DNA from: Chloroflexota bacterium
Lineage (GTDB): Bacteria > Chloroflexota > Limnocylindria > Limnocylindrales > CSP1-4
DNA: 36,625 nucleotides
Assembly (NCBI GenBank): GCA_025358525.1
Contig: JANYJI010000060.1
Coordinates: 1-36,625, forward strand
Direction of reading: 5' to 3'
The notes beneath the pieces were generated by a model. That model worked only from the letters and a program-made list of their open reading frames with translations, made no database searches and had not been told where the DNA came from. Within the stretch, counting starts at the first letter, position 1. Each line of letters starts with the position of its first letter. The position numbers were made by a program, and so were the translations under genes. Positions 27,665 to 36,450 of this stretch are shown here, piece after piece.

Positions 27665-28224
27665 CGAGGGGCCTCCGAATGCGCGACCCGGCCAACAGCC
27701 GGGCTAGGTCGACCGTTAGGCAGCGACGCAGCCCCGGCCGGTTGATAGCTACCGAAATGGACCAGCCACCGCTCGAGGGCGGCCTCGGTCTCGAAGAGGA
27801 CGAGTAGAGTGTTGTCGCCGGCAAGGGTGCCGACCTGCTCCTGCAGGCTCGATTGGTCGATCGCCTGAGCGATCGCGCCGGCCGAACCCGGCGTGGCGAG
27901 GAGCACCAAGCTGAGTCCACTGCGTCCAACCCGGACCGGGATGTCCTCCAGGAGTCGGTGGAGCCTCGAGTCGTAGAGGTTGCCGGTGGCGGCGGTTTCG
28001 GGCGTGGCATACACGTGTCGGTCGGCGCGCGGCACCTTAACCAGCCCGAGCTCGGACGCGTCACGACTAACGGTCGCCTGAGTGACCTCGAATCCGGCCC
28101 CTCGAAGCAGCTCCACGAGCTCCTCCTGGCTGCCGATAGGCGAGCGGTTCACGAACTCCAGGAGCATCCGCTGTCGGCGCTGCTTGGCGTTGGCCCCGCT
28201 GCCGTTGAGAACCATGGCTGCCAT
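27661..28224 (-). CDS. argR: Arginine repressor ArgR
   Basis: IGSQEELVELLRGAGFEVTQATVSRDASELGLVKV; C-terminal VVLLATPGSAGAIAQAID...GTLAGDNTLLVLF. Confidence 0.95.
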   Translation of the reverse strand: MAAMVLNGSGANAKQRRQRMLLEFVNRSPIGSQEELVELLRGAGFEVTQATVSRDASELGLVKVPRADRHVYATPETAATGNLYDSRLHRLLEDIPVRVGRSGLSLVLLATPGSAGAIAQAIDQSSLQEQVGTLAGDNTLLVLFETEAALERWLVHFGSYQPAGAASLPNGRPSPAVGRVAHSEAPR

Positions 28225-28227
28225 CCG

Positions 28228-29025
28228 CTAGAGGGTGCCGGCCGAGGCTTCGTTCGCCCCACGCGCGGCCGTGATCCGAGTCCCAAAGGTCGGATCGGTG
28301 AGGGCTCGGGTCAGGGCGTGCGGGTCGGCCGAATCGGCGATGACGGCCTCGGCGCCGGGCCAGTTGACGGCCCCCAGGGCGGCCCGGATCTTGGGCACCA
28401 TCCCGCCCCGGATAATGCCCTCCGCAATCAGTTGCTCGGCCTGGTCCGCGGTCATGGTCGAGAGCTTCTGACCGGCCGCGTTCCGGACTCCGTCCACGTC
28501 GGTCATGAGCACTAGCTGGCGGGCGCCCAGGCCAGCCGCGATGCCGGCCGCCGCGTCATCGGCGTTGACGTTGCAGACGATGCCCTGCTCGTCGCGAGCG
28601 AGCGGCGCCACGACAGCCACCTGGCCGGCTACGAGCAGCTGATCGAGGAAGTCGCGCCGAAGGCCGACAACATGGGCCACAAGCCCCAGGCCGGGCACGC
28701 GCTCGGCGATCATGAAGCCGCCATCCACGCCACTGAGACCGACGGCGTCGACGCCACGGTCGCGCAGATCCGACACTAGCTCGGAGTTGACCACGCCTCG
28801 CAGAACGGCCGCGGCGACCTCCAGAGCTGCCTGGTCGGTTACGCGAAGACCGCCCTCGAACTTGCTCTGTACGCCCAGTCGTTCGAGCCATTCGGTGATG
28901 CGCTTGCCGCCACCATGGACGAGGACGACGGGACGCCCGCGAGCGACGGTCGCGACCTCGTCGAGAATGTGCGCCTGATCGGCGAGCGTTGTCCCGCCGA
29001 GTTTGAGGACGAGGACTTCGCTCAC
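28228..29025 (-). CDS. argB: Acetylglutamate kinase
   Basis: VLKLGGTTL, VLVHGGGKRITEWLERLG, NVNADDAAAGIAAGLGARQLVLMTDVDGV. Confidence 0.95.
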   Translation of the reverse strand: MSEVLVLKLGGTTLADQAHILDEVATVARGRPVVLVHGGGKRITEWLERLGVQSKFEGGLRVTDQAALEVAAAVLRGVVNSELVSDLRDRGVDAVGLSGVDGGFMIAERVPGLGLVAHVVGLRRDFLDQLLVAGQVAVVAPLARDEQGIVCNVNADDAAAGIAAGLGARQLVLMTDVDGVRNAAGQKLSTMTADQAEQLIAEGIIRGGMVPKIRAALGAVNWPGAEAVIADSADPHALTRALTDPTFGTRITAARGANEASAGTL

Positions 29026-30413
29026 GTCGTGTACTCCGCGTTCTCGATTACATATTGCTCAGTCAAGTCGCAGCCGAAGGCCTCGCCCACGCCGTCGCCG
29101 AGGCCAAGGTGGAGGCGGATCAGAACCTCTGGAGACTCCATTGCCTGGCGGACCGCAATGCGGTCGAAGGGCAGGGGAGCGCCGTCGAAAACGAGGGTTC
29201 CGGCGATGGCGATTCGGAGCTTGTCGACGTCTAGCTCCGGCGCGCGACAGGCTCGCGGAGCGGCCGCGGTGCGGTGCAGGCCAGCGGCCTCCAAAAGTTG
29301 CTCGTCGGGGAGGCGGGCATTGCCGGCAGCGCTCGCTACCCGGCCCCAGTTGGGATCGCGACCGTGGACGGCGGCCTTAAGGAGGCTGCTGCTGACCACG
29401 GATCGGGCGATTGCTCGGGCGTCGTAGTCGTCTGCCGCCCCGCTTACCTGGCAGGTGATCAGAGTCGAGGCGCCTTCGCCGTCGGCCGCCTGCTGGCGGG
29501 CGAGCGAGCGAGCCACGGCCTCGATCGCGTTGCTCAGCAGAATGGCTTCGTGGCTGACTTGGGCGGCAGACGCCTTCGACGCGCCCGAGGCCAGCAGGAA
29601 CACCGTGTCGTTGGTGCTGGTGTCACCGTCGACGCTGATCTGATTCCACGTCCGCTGCACGATCGGGGCCAGGATGGAGTGAAGAATGGCAGGCGCAACG
29701 CTGGCGTCGGTCAGGATGACGCCCAACATCGTGGCCATGCGGGGGTGGATCATGCCTACGCCCTTGGCGATGCCCGAGACGGTGACCTTGACCGGAGCGC
29801 CGTTCGGGCCCGGCATCTCGATGGCGGCGGTGGCGAGCTTGACTTTCGTGTCCGTGGTCATCATCGCCACGGCCGCGGCCTGAAGGCCCTCGTCTGTTGC
29901 TGCCAGGGCAGGAACCAGTCGCGCCAGCCCCTCCTTGACCTTGGAGACCGGCAGCCGCAGCCCGATCACGCCGGTGGAGAGGGCCAGGGTCCGTTCCGGC
30001 GTGGTCTGAAGCAGTTCGGCCAGGGCTTTGCTCACCGCACCCTGGTCCGCGTCTCCCTCAACGCCTGTGGCCGCGTTCGCAGAGCCGGCCGTGGCGACGA
30101 CCGCATCGGCCCAGCCGAACTTGCCGCCCCCAGTCGTCTCGGTGGCGTTGAGATGCGCACGCGAAAGCCGGATAGGCGCGGCAACGACCTGATTGCTGGT
30201 GAAGACCGCGGCCACGGCTGCCGAGTCCCCGGTCGTGGCGATGACGCCCAGATCCGGCCGCCCTGAGGGTTTGATGCCGGCCGCAAGCCCGCCTGCCCGG
30301 AACCCGCCCGGCATGACAGCTCGTTCCTCTACTACAGGCAGCGCGATGGGCAGCGGCGCGAGATCGCCGGAGTGTGGCTTGTCTGATGCGGCGCGCTGCG
30401 AGCCTGGATGCAT
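29022..30413 (-). CDS. argJ: Bifunctional glutamate N-acetyltransferase/amino-acid acetyltransferase ArgJ
   Basis: GVGMIHPRMATMLGVILTDA (autocleavage region), DPNWGRVASAAGNA; a later start at MPGGFRAGG is possible. Confidence 0.95.
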   Translation of the reverse strand: MHPGSQRAASDKPHSGDLAPLPIALPVVEERAVMPGGFRAGGLAAGIKPSGRPDLGVIATTGDSAAVAAVFTSNQVVAAPIRLSRAHLNATETTGGGKFGWADAVVATAGSANAATGVEGDADQGAVSKALAELLQTTPERTLALSTGVIGLRLPVSKVKEGLARLVPALAATDEGLQAAAVAMMTTDTKVKLATAAIEMPGPNGAPVKVTVSGIAKGVGMIHPRMATMLGVILTDASVAPAILHSILAPIVQRTWNQISVDGDTSTNDTVFLLASGASKASAAQVSHEAILLSNAIEAVARSLARQQAADGEGASTLITCQVSGAADDYDARAIARSVVSSSLLKAAVHGRDPNWGRVASAAGNARLPDEQLLEAAGLHRTAAAPRACRAPELDVDKLRIAIAGTLVFDGAPLPFDRIAVRQAMESPEVLIRLHLGLGDGVGEAFGCDLTEQYVIENAEYTT

Positions 30414-30430
30414 AAGATGCGGGTCCCTTT

Positions 30431-30454
30431 CGACTGGGCGTTCGACTGGGCGTT
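30431..30454. repeat. Two tandem copies of a 12-bp repeat in the argC-argJ gap
   Basis: cgactgggcgtt at 30431-30442 and 30443-30454. Confidence 0.8.
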
Positions 30455-30510
30455 CGGCTGATGGGTCGGCTGTCGCGCCGGACTCCAGCCCGGCGGCGCA
30501 GCCTCAGCTG

Positions 30511-31662
30511 TTAGGGCGCGATCGGGTAACCCTCGAGGCCGGTCGTCTCGGGCAGACCAAAGACCACGTTGAGAGCCTGAACCGCCTGCCCGGCGGCTCC
30601 CTTGATGAGGTTGTCGATGACGCCGATGGCCAGGACACGGCCAGTGCGTGGATCCACGCGACACCACACTCGACACATGTTGCTGCCTAAGACCTGCTTG
30701 GTTGAGGGCGGGTCGGCCACGAACTGGACGAAGGGCTCGTCGCGGTAGGCTTCGGCGTACAGCGTGTCCAGCTCGTCCTGCGTCACCGGTCGGGTTGGCC
30801 GCACGTGACAGCTCGTCAGGATGCCTCGCGTCATGGGGATGAGGTGGGGCAGAAAGTCGACCATCGCCACGCCCGGATTCGCCTCACGGCTGGCAAGCGG
30901 GCCGCGCTCGCCCTGCTGCTGCAGCTCCTGCTCCATTTCGGCCGTATGGCGGTGGCTGAACATGGCGTAGGCCTTGACGCTCTCGTTGACCTCGGAGAAC
31001 AGGAGATCAGCCCTGGGCTCGCGACCCGCACCGGAGGCGCCACTCTTGGCGTCGACCACCAGGTCGGCGATAAGGCCGGCTCGGGCCAGCGGGGCGAGGG
31101 TCAGGATCGTGGCCGTGGGATAGCAGCCCGGCAGTCCGATGATCGTGTTTGGGCCGTCGACCGCAGCGCGCATCTGGTCTCGATGCAGCTCGGGCAGGCC
31201 ATACACGGCCTGAGCCAGCAGTTCGGGCGACGGGTGTTCGAACTTGTACCAGCGCGGGTAGTCGGCCGGGTCGTGGAGGCGGAAGTCAGGCCCAATGTCG
31301 AAGAGGGCGGATCCACGGGCCACGATATCGGCCGCCATTCCGGCCGCGATGCCGTGCGGCAGGGCCGTGAAGACGGCGTCGGCCTCGGGGATGGCCTGGT
31401 CGATGACGAGGCCCGATCCACTTAGGTGCGGGTGCGAAGCGGCGATCGGCTGGTGGTCGCGATTGCGGCCATACAGGCCCGCCAGCTTGACGTTGGGGTG
31501 GTTCAGTAGCAGTCGAACCAGCTCGCCCCCCGCGTAGCCCGTCGCGCCGATGATGCCAACCGTGATGGTTCGGCCGCCTGACCGGCTTCGCAAGGCCTTG
31601 GGTCCGGACTTATCTCTGGAAGTGGCAGCAGGAGTCTGGGGCGTGGATTGGGGCGCGGTCAT
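30511..31662 (-). CDS. argC: N-acetyl-gamma-glutamyl-phosphate reductase
   Basis: ITVGIIGATGYAGGELVRLLLNHPNVKL; GLPGCYPTATILTLAPL; 30+ aa N-terminal extension. Confidence 0.95.
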   Translation of the reverse strand: MTAPQSTPQTPAATSRDKSGPKALRSRSGGRTITVGIIGATGYAGGELVRLLLNHPNVKLAGLYGRNRDHQPIAASHPHLSGSGLVIDQAIPEADAVFTALPHGIAAGMAADIVARGSALFDIGPDFRLHDPADYPRWYKFEHPSPELLAQAVYGLPELHRDQMRAAVDGPNTIIGLPGCYPTATILTLAPLARAGLIADLVVDAKSGASGAGREPRADLLFSEVNESVKAYAMFSHRHTAEMEQELQQQGERGPLASREANPGVAMVDFLPHLIPMTRGILTSCHVRPTRPVTQDELDTLYAEAYRDEPFVQFVADPPSTKQVLGSNMCRVWCRVDPRTGRVLAIGVIDNLIKGAAGQAVQALNVVFGLPETTGLEGYPIAP

Positions 31663-31671
31663 GGTAGGCAG

Positions 31672-31701
31672 AGTATACGGTCGTATGAATAGCTATGCAA
31701 C
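31672..31701 (-). promoter_or_regulatory. Candidate sigma70-type promoter overlapped by an ARG-box-like operator for argC
   Basis: Minus strand TTGCAT-N17-TATACT (-35 at 31695-31700, -10 at 31672-31677). Plus strand ATGAATAGCTATGCAA (about 31685-31700) resembles the ArgR/AhrC ARG box. Confidence 0.6.
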
Positions 31702-31770
31702 TCGACCGCAAGGCCAGGAGAGCCTGCTCGCAATGCGCCGGAACTCGAGGGAGACCGAAACCGGCCCGCC

Positions 31771-32451
31771 CTACACGTACCCCGCCGCTACAACGAGGAC
31801 CCAGGCCACCATGAACCAGTGGAGCAGCCAGCCGTACAGGAACGACTTCGTCCGCCAGGCAAGGATGCCGAAAAAGGCGCCGCCGAGCAACGTCGACAGC
31901 TGCTCAATCTCGGGCTTCCAAACGTGCATCAGGGCAAACGGGACTATCTGGAGCCATATGGCATCGGTCCCGTACTTGCGTCCCAGGGCCCATAGCAGCC
32001 AGCCGCGGAAGAAAAACTCCCAGGCGAAGAGGTCGACTGCCGTGTCAACGATGAGCCTCCAGGCCGGCCGGCCGGCGATCGACTCGGTGTAGTACTGGCG
32101 GAAGTCTGGCTGGCGCCCGACGACCCAGATCACCACGGCCATCACAGCGATGCCGACGATGGCGATCGGCAAACCTCGACGCCAGTCGCCCAGAGTCAGC
32201 CCGTATCGGCCCGGGTGTTCATGCCAGGCCAGAACTATCACCGCGACGGGGATGATGAATTCGAGGACGAACCGGTCATAGGCGGCCTCGAGGAAGCGGT
32301 TGTTGAAGGCCAGGATCAGGATGACCGTGGTCAGGGTGACGATCTGGACGATCCGGGCGTCGAAGTCGAGGCCCCAGATCCGCCACGTCCTGGGCCCAGG
32401 GGGGCCTGCGGCGGCTTGGCCAGCGTCGTCGATGGACTTGCTTTCTGCCAC
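31771..32451 (-). CDS. CPBP family intramembrane metalloprotease-like protein
   Basis: DLFAWEFFFRGWLLWALG, FALMHVWKPEIEQLSTLLGGAFFGILAWRTKSFLYGWLLHW; multi-TM. Confidence 0.8.
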   Translation of the reverse strand: MAESKSIDDAGQAAAGPPGPRTWRIWGLDFDARIVQIVTLTTVILILAFNNRFLEAAYDRFVLEFIIPVAVIVLAWHEHPGRYGLTLGDWRRGLPIAIVGIAVMAVVIWVVGRQPDFRQYYTESIAGRPAWRLIVDTAVDLFAWEFFFRGWLLWALGRKYGTDAIWLQIVPFALMHVWKPEIEQLSTLLGGAFFGILAWRTKSFLYGWLLHWFMVAWVLVVAAGYV

Positions 32452-32532
32452 GACCTCATGATCGCAGGGAAGGACGAGGCCGTCCGACCGTTAGCGCCGC
32501 TGATCGCCCGCCGCGCAGGACGCCAGCTGCGG

Positions 32533-33024
32533 CTACTCCGCCAGGACGTCCTTCATAGGGCCCGTGACCGCGACCTCGCTCGATTCCTGGGTGGCAGGCG
32601 CGCCGCCGACACCGGGCCGCTTGATCGTATAGCGGTGGCTGATTCGGGCCGGTCCGGCCGCGATCTGGGCGCTGACGGTGCAGTACTTCATGGCCGACAG
32701 CTCGATCGAGCGCCGCACCGCCTCGGTGTCCACGGCCCCCTCGACCACGTGCGTGACGGTGATGTCCGTGTAGACGTTTGGCGCTTTCTCGCGCTGGCTG
32801 CCGGTGACTTCGACCGAGTAGCTGTCGAAGACCTGGCGCTTCTTGGCCATGATCTCGACCACATCCATGGCCGTGCAACCGGCGATAGCTGCGAGGATTA
32901 GTTCGGTGGGTCGCGGCCCGGTGTCACTCGAGGCGTTGTCGATGACGACGTCGTGGCCGGAACCGGTCCGAGCCACGAACCGCAACCCGCCCTCGTACCT
33001 GAGGCTGACCTTCTTCTCGCCCAC
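32533..33024 (-). CDS. OsmC family protein
   Basis: RPTELILAAIAGCTAMDVVEIMAKKRQ and SAMKYCTVSAQI (two Cys). Confidence 0.92.
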   Translation of the reverse strand: MGEKKVSLRYEGGLRFVARTGSGHDVVIDNASSDTGPRPTELILAAIAGCTAMDVVEIMAKKRQVFDSYSVEVTGSQREKAPNVYTDITVTHVVEGAVDTEAVRRSIELSAMKYCTVSAQIAAGPARISHRYTIKRPGVGGAPATQESSEVAVTGPMKDVLAE

Positions 33025-33071
33025 GCCTTCCTCCTGTCTGTTTGTGCCGCCAGCGACGTTCGCCTGCCAGC

Positions 33072-35051
33072 CTACCGCGCCTCAGGCATCTCCATCGGCC
33101 GAGGCGCGGCGCCGTCCTCCTGCGCGCGGCTCTGCGTGCGGCCATCGGCCACTTCCGGGGCGGCGAACTGCTCGTGGTAGAGCCGAGCGTAGAGGCCGCC
33201 GGCCACCAGCAGTTCCGCATGCGTGCCCCGCTCCACGATACGGCCCCGCTCGTAGACGAGGATCAGGTCGGCGCGGAGGATCGTGGAGAGCCGATGGGCG
33301 ATGGCGATCGTGGTTCGGCCAACCTCGAGCCCCTCCAGCGCGGATTGGATAAGCCGTTCGCTGACGGTGTCGAGGGCCGACGTGGCCTCGTCGAGGATCA
33401 GGACCCGCGGGTCCTTGAGCAGGACCCGAGCGATAGCGATCCGCTGCTTCTCGCCTCCGGAAAGCTTGTAGCCGCGCTCGCCGACAGTCGTGTCGTAGCC
33501 GTCGGGTAGCTCCATGATTCGGTCGTGGATGGCGGCCGCACGCGCCGCCACTTCCAGCTCGCCGTCGGTGGCGTCCGGTCGGGCGTAGCGTAGATTGTCC
33601 CGGATAGAACTGTGGAAGAGGTAGGTCTCCTGGGTCACGAAGCCCACGATCTGCCCGATCGACTTGAGGCTGATCTGCCGCACGTCCAGGCCGTCGATCT
33701 CGACCGATCCTGAGTCGACGTCGTACAGGCGCGGGATCAGGTATGTCGTCGTCGTCTTGCCTGCGCCCGAAGGCCCGACGAGTGCCACCAGCTGACCCGG
33801 TTTGACCTCGAAGTCGATGGCTTCCAGGGCGAACGGACGGTGGGCGGCGGGTCCGGTCTCTGCGGCGATTTCGACCGCCAGCACCTCGGCGGTGGGCGCC
33901 TCCGGCGTCTTGGTCGGGTAGCGGAACCAGACGTCGCGTAACCGCACGCCGCCCTTCACGGCCGCCGGATCGAGCGCGACCGCGTCGGGTGCGTCAGCTA
34001 TCTCGGGCTTCATCTCCAGGTATTCGAAGATGCGATCGAAGAGGGCCAGAGCGCCCTGCAGTTCAACCTGGACGTTGAGCAGCTGTCCAAGCGGGAAGAA
34101 GAGCCGGCTCTGGAGCGTGGTGAAGGCCACGATGTCGCCGATCGTAGGCGGGTGGGGGTCGTGGTTGATCGCCAGATAGCCGGCCAGCCAATACACGAAG
34201 GCCGGGATGATCGACATGATGGTCCCGATTAGGGCGAAGAACCAGCGGCCCACCATGGCCTGCCGGATCTGGTTTCGAGCGACCTTCTCGTTGAGTTGGT
34301 CGAATCGGGCGGTCGACTGGGCCTGCTGACCGAACGTCTTGCTCAGCAGGATGCCGCTGACGCTGAGGGTCTCCTCCGTGGCGGCCGTCATGTCGGCCAG
34401 CGACTTCTGCGTTTCGGTCGAGACGGCGCGCCGGACCTTGCCGACGCGGTTGGCGATGAAGGAGAAGGCCGGCAGCATGGCCAGCGAGAGCGCGGTGAGC
34501 CGCCAGTCGATGAAAAGCATGGCGATGATCGTGCTGGCCACGACAGCGACGTTGCTGGTGATGCTCGCAGCTGTGTCGGTCACGACCGACTGGATCCCGC
34601 CGACGTCGTTGGAGAGGCGACTCTGGATCTCGCCCGTCCGCGTTTCGGTGAAGAAGCGCAGCGGCATGGCCTGGAGGTGGGAGTAGAGCGCGTGGCGCAG
34701 GTCGCGCATGACGCTCTGTCCGACTTTGTTGTTCAGGTAGCTCTGACCGACCCCGATCAGGCTCGAGATGATCGGGATGGTGATCATCAGGATGACGAAC
34801 AGGTTCAGCAGCCCGAAGTCGAGATGCCCTATAGCGACGTCGATCAGGAGCTTGAGCAGGATCGGGTTGATGACGCCTAGGAAGCTCGTCACCAGGATCG
34901 CGCCCAAGACGACGTAGACCTCGGTCCGGTAGGGGACGAAGAAGGCCACGATCTTGCGAGCGGTGCGATAACGCCGCTCCCTGGGCATGGGCGGGTAGCT
35001 GCGCGGAGTTGAGTCGGCGAAAGGGTGGCGGCCGCCGCCGGTGAAAGCCAC
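33072..35051 (-). CDS. ABC exporter half-transporter (TM + ATPase, MdlB/MsbA-like)
   Basis: TM domain with RFFTETRTGEIQSRLSNDV; GPSGAGKTT; LSGGEKQRIAIARVLLKDPRVLILDEATSALD. Confidence 0.93.
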   Translation of the reverse strand: MAFTGGGRHPFADSTPRSYPPMPRERRYRTARKIVAFFVPYRTEVYVVLGAILVTSFLGVINPILLKLLIDVAIGHLDFGLLNLFVILMITIPIISSLIGVGQSYLNNKVGQSVMRDLRHALYSHLQAMPLRFFTETRTGEIQSRLSNDVGGIQSVVTDTAASITSNVAVVASTIIAMLFIDWRLTALSLAMLPAFSFIANRVGKVRRAVSTETQKSLADMTAATEETLSVSGILLSKTFGQQAQSTARFDQLNEKVARNQIRQAMVGRWFFALIGTIMSIIPAFVYWLAGYLAINHDPHPPTIGDIVAFTTLQSRLFFPLGQLLNVQVELQGALALFDRIFEYLEMKPEIADAPDAVALDPAAVKGGVRLRDVWFRYPTKTPEAPTAEVLAVEIAAETGPAAHRPFALEAIDFEVKPGQLVALVGPSGAGKTTTTYLIPRLYDVDSGSVEIDGLDVRQISLKSIGQIVGFVTQETYLFHSSIRDNLRYARPDATDGELEVAARAAAIHDRIMELPDGYDTTVGERGYKLSGGEKQRIAIARVLLKDPRVLILDEATSALDTVSERLIQSALEGLEVGRTTIAIAHRLSTILRADLILVYERGRIVERGTHAELLVAGGLYARLYHEQFAAPEVADGRTQSRAQEDGAAPRPMEMPEAR

Positions 35052-35053
35052 GC

Positions 35054-36169
35054 CTATCGAACGACCGCAGCGTCGGCCCTTGAAATGGCCGCCTCGTGCG
35101 CTTGCGCTTCTTCAGCCTCCCTGGCCTCTAGCCAGCGCTCGACGTCGATGGCGGCACGGCAGCCCTCGCCGGCCGCGGTCACGGCCTGGCGGTAGCGGCT
35201 GTCGTCGACGTCGCCCGCCACGAATACCCCGTCGATGTTGGAGGCCGTTGTGGCGCCGTCGGCGTGGAGATAGCCCTTCTCGTCGGTCTCGAGCCAGTCG
35301 CGGAAGACGGCCACGTTGGGCCGGTGGCCGATGGCGATGAAAACGCCGTCCAGGCGAACGGTCTCCTCGCCGGGCTCGTCTGTCTTGAGCAGCCGGATTG
35401 CCTCAACGTGATCGGTCCCCAGGATCTCGTCGACGGCGCGATTGAGGTGGAGCTCGACCTTGGGGTGCGTGGCAACTCTGTCCTGCATTATCTTGCTGCC
35501 GCGGAACGCGTCGCGACGGTGAATCAGATGGACCTTGGTGGCGAAGCGGGTAAGGTAGAGCGCCTCTTCCAGGGCGCTGTCGCCACCGCCCACGACCGCT
35601 ATCTCCTTCCCGCGGAAGAAGAAGCCGTCGCAGGTCGCGCAGGCGCTGACGCCGCGACCACGAAGCCTTGTCTCGCTCTCAATTCCGAGCCACAGAGCCT
35701 CCGCACCGGTGGCCACGATCACGGCCTCGGCGCGGTACTCCACGCCTCCGGCCCAGAGACGGAACGGCCGGCTGCCCAAATCGACGCGATCCACGTCCGC
35801 GTCCACGATGCGCGTGCCGAATTTCTCGGCCTGCGCACGGAAGAGGCCCATCAGGGCCGGCCCCTGGACGCCGTCGGGGAAGCCTGGGTAGTTCTCGACC
35901 TCGCTCGTGATCATGAGCTGGCCGCCACCTGCGACCCCGCCTATGAGGACGGGCTCCAGGTTGGCCCGGGCAGCGTAGATGCCAGCCGTAAGTCCGGCCG
36001 GCCCGGAGCCAACGATGATGACGCGAGCAGACACGGACTTGCCGTCGGTCTGCGCGGTTGGTGCGGCAGGTTTGGCCGGCGTCATCTGGGCGCCCTCCGC
36101 AGGGGCGAGGAAGGTCAGGTTGAGCCCGGCAAACGGGCTCTTCGGCTTAGGGCGGGAGTCGTCGCTCAT
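35054..36169 (-). CDS. trxB: Thioredoxin reductase
   Basis: VIIVGSGPAGLTAGIYAARANLEP, SACATCDGFFFRGKEIAVVGGGDSALEEALYL, GVFVAGDVDD; about 45-aa N-terminal extension. Confidence 0.94.
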   Translation of the reverse strand: MSDDSRPKPKSPFAGLNLTFLAPAEGAQMTPAKPAAPTAQTDGKSVSARVIIVGSGPAGLTAGIYAARANLEPVLIGGVAGGGQLMITSEVENYPGFPDGVQGPALMGLFRAQAEKFGTRIVDADVDRVDLGSRPFRLWAGGVEYRAEAVIVATGAEALWLGIESETRLRGRGVSACATCDGFFFRGKEIAVVGGGDSALEEALYLTRFATKVHLIHRRDAFRGSKIMQDRVATHPKVELHLNRAVDEILGTDHVEAIRLLKTDEPGEETVRLDGVFIAIGHRPNVAVFRDWLETDEKGYLHADGATTASNIDGVFVAGDVDDSRYRQAVTAAGEGCRAAIDVERWLEAREAEEAQAHEAAISRADAAVVR

Positions 36170-36192
36170 GAGCCTATCCTAGCACGCCGTCG

Positions 36193-36209
36193 ATACTCCC
36201 GGGGAGTAT
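36193..36209. promoter_or_regulatory. Perfect inverted repeat ATACTCC-CGG-GGAGTAT upstream of trxB
   Basis: 7-bp arms, 3-nt centre; right arm overlaps AGTATACT, giving a TATACT -10-like hexamer on both strands. Confidence 0.5.
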
Positions 36210-36385
36210 ACTGACTCGCCAGGCGCACTGACGATGTCTGGCCATACGCGAACGAACGACCGAGAGCCTCGGGGCGCCTGTTTCGGCCGGCTCGCCGCTC
36301 ACAGAGTCTCCTGTTGTCCCGGTTTACACGTTTCTCGATGGTTCACCCCAGCGTCAGTCGATCGCGCCCCGACGTTGAGCCATCA

Positions 36386-36450
36386 CGTGACTGGTATCGA
36401 CCCGAGGCGGCCTCAAAGCTCTGGTCTAGCCAGCCCGTGACTGGTATCGA
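36386..36450 (+). repeat. Direct repeat CGTGACTGGTATCGA, two perfect copies 50 bp apart
   Basis: 36386-36400 and 36436-36450; a 12/15 inverted copy TTGATACGAGTCATG at 36557-36571. Confidence 0.75.
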
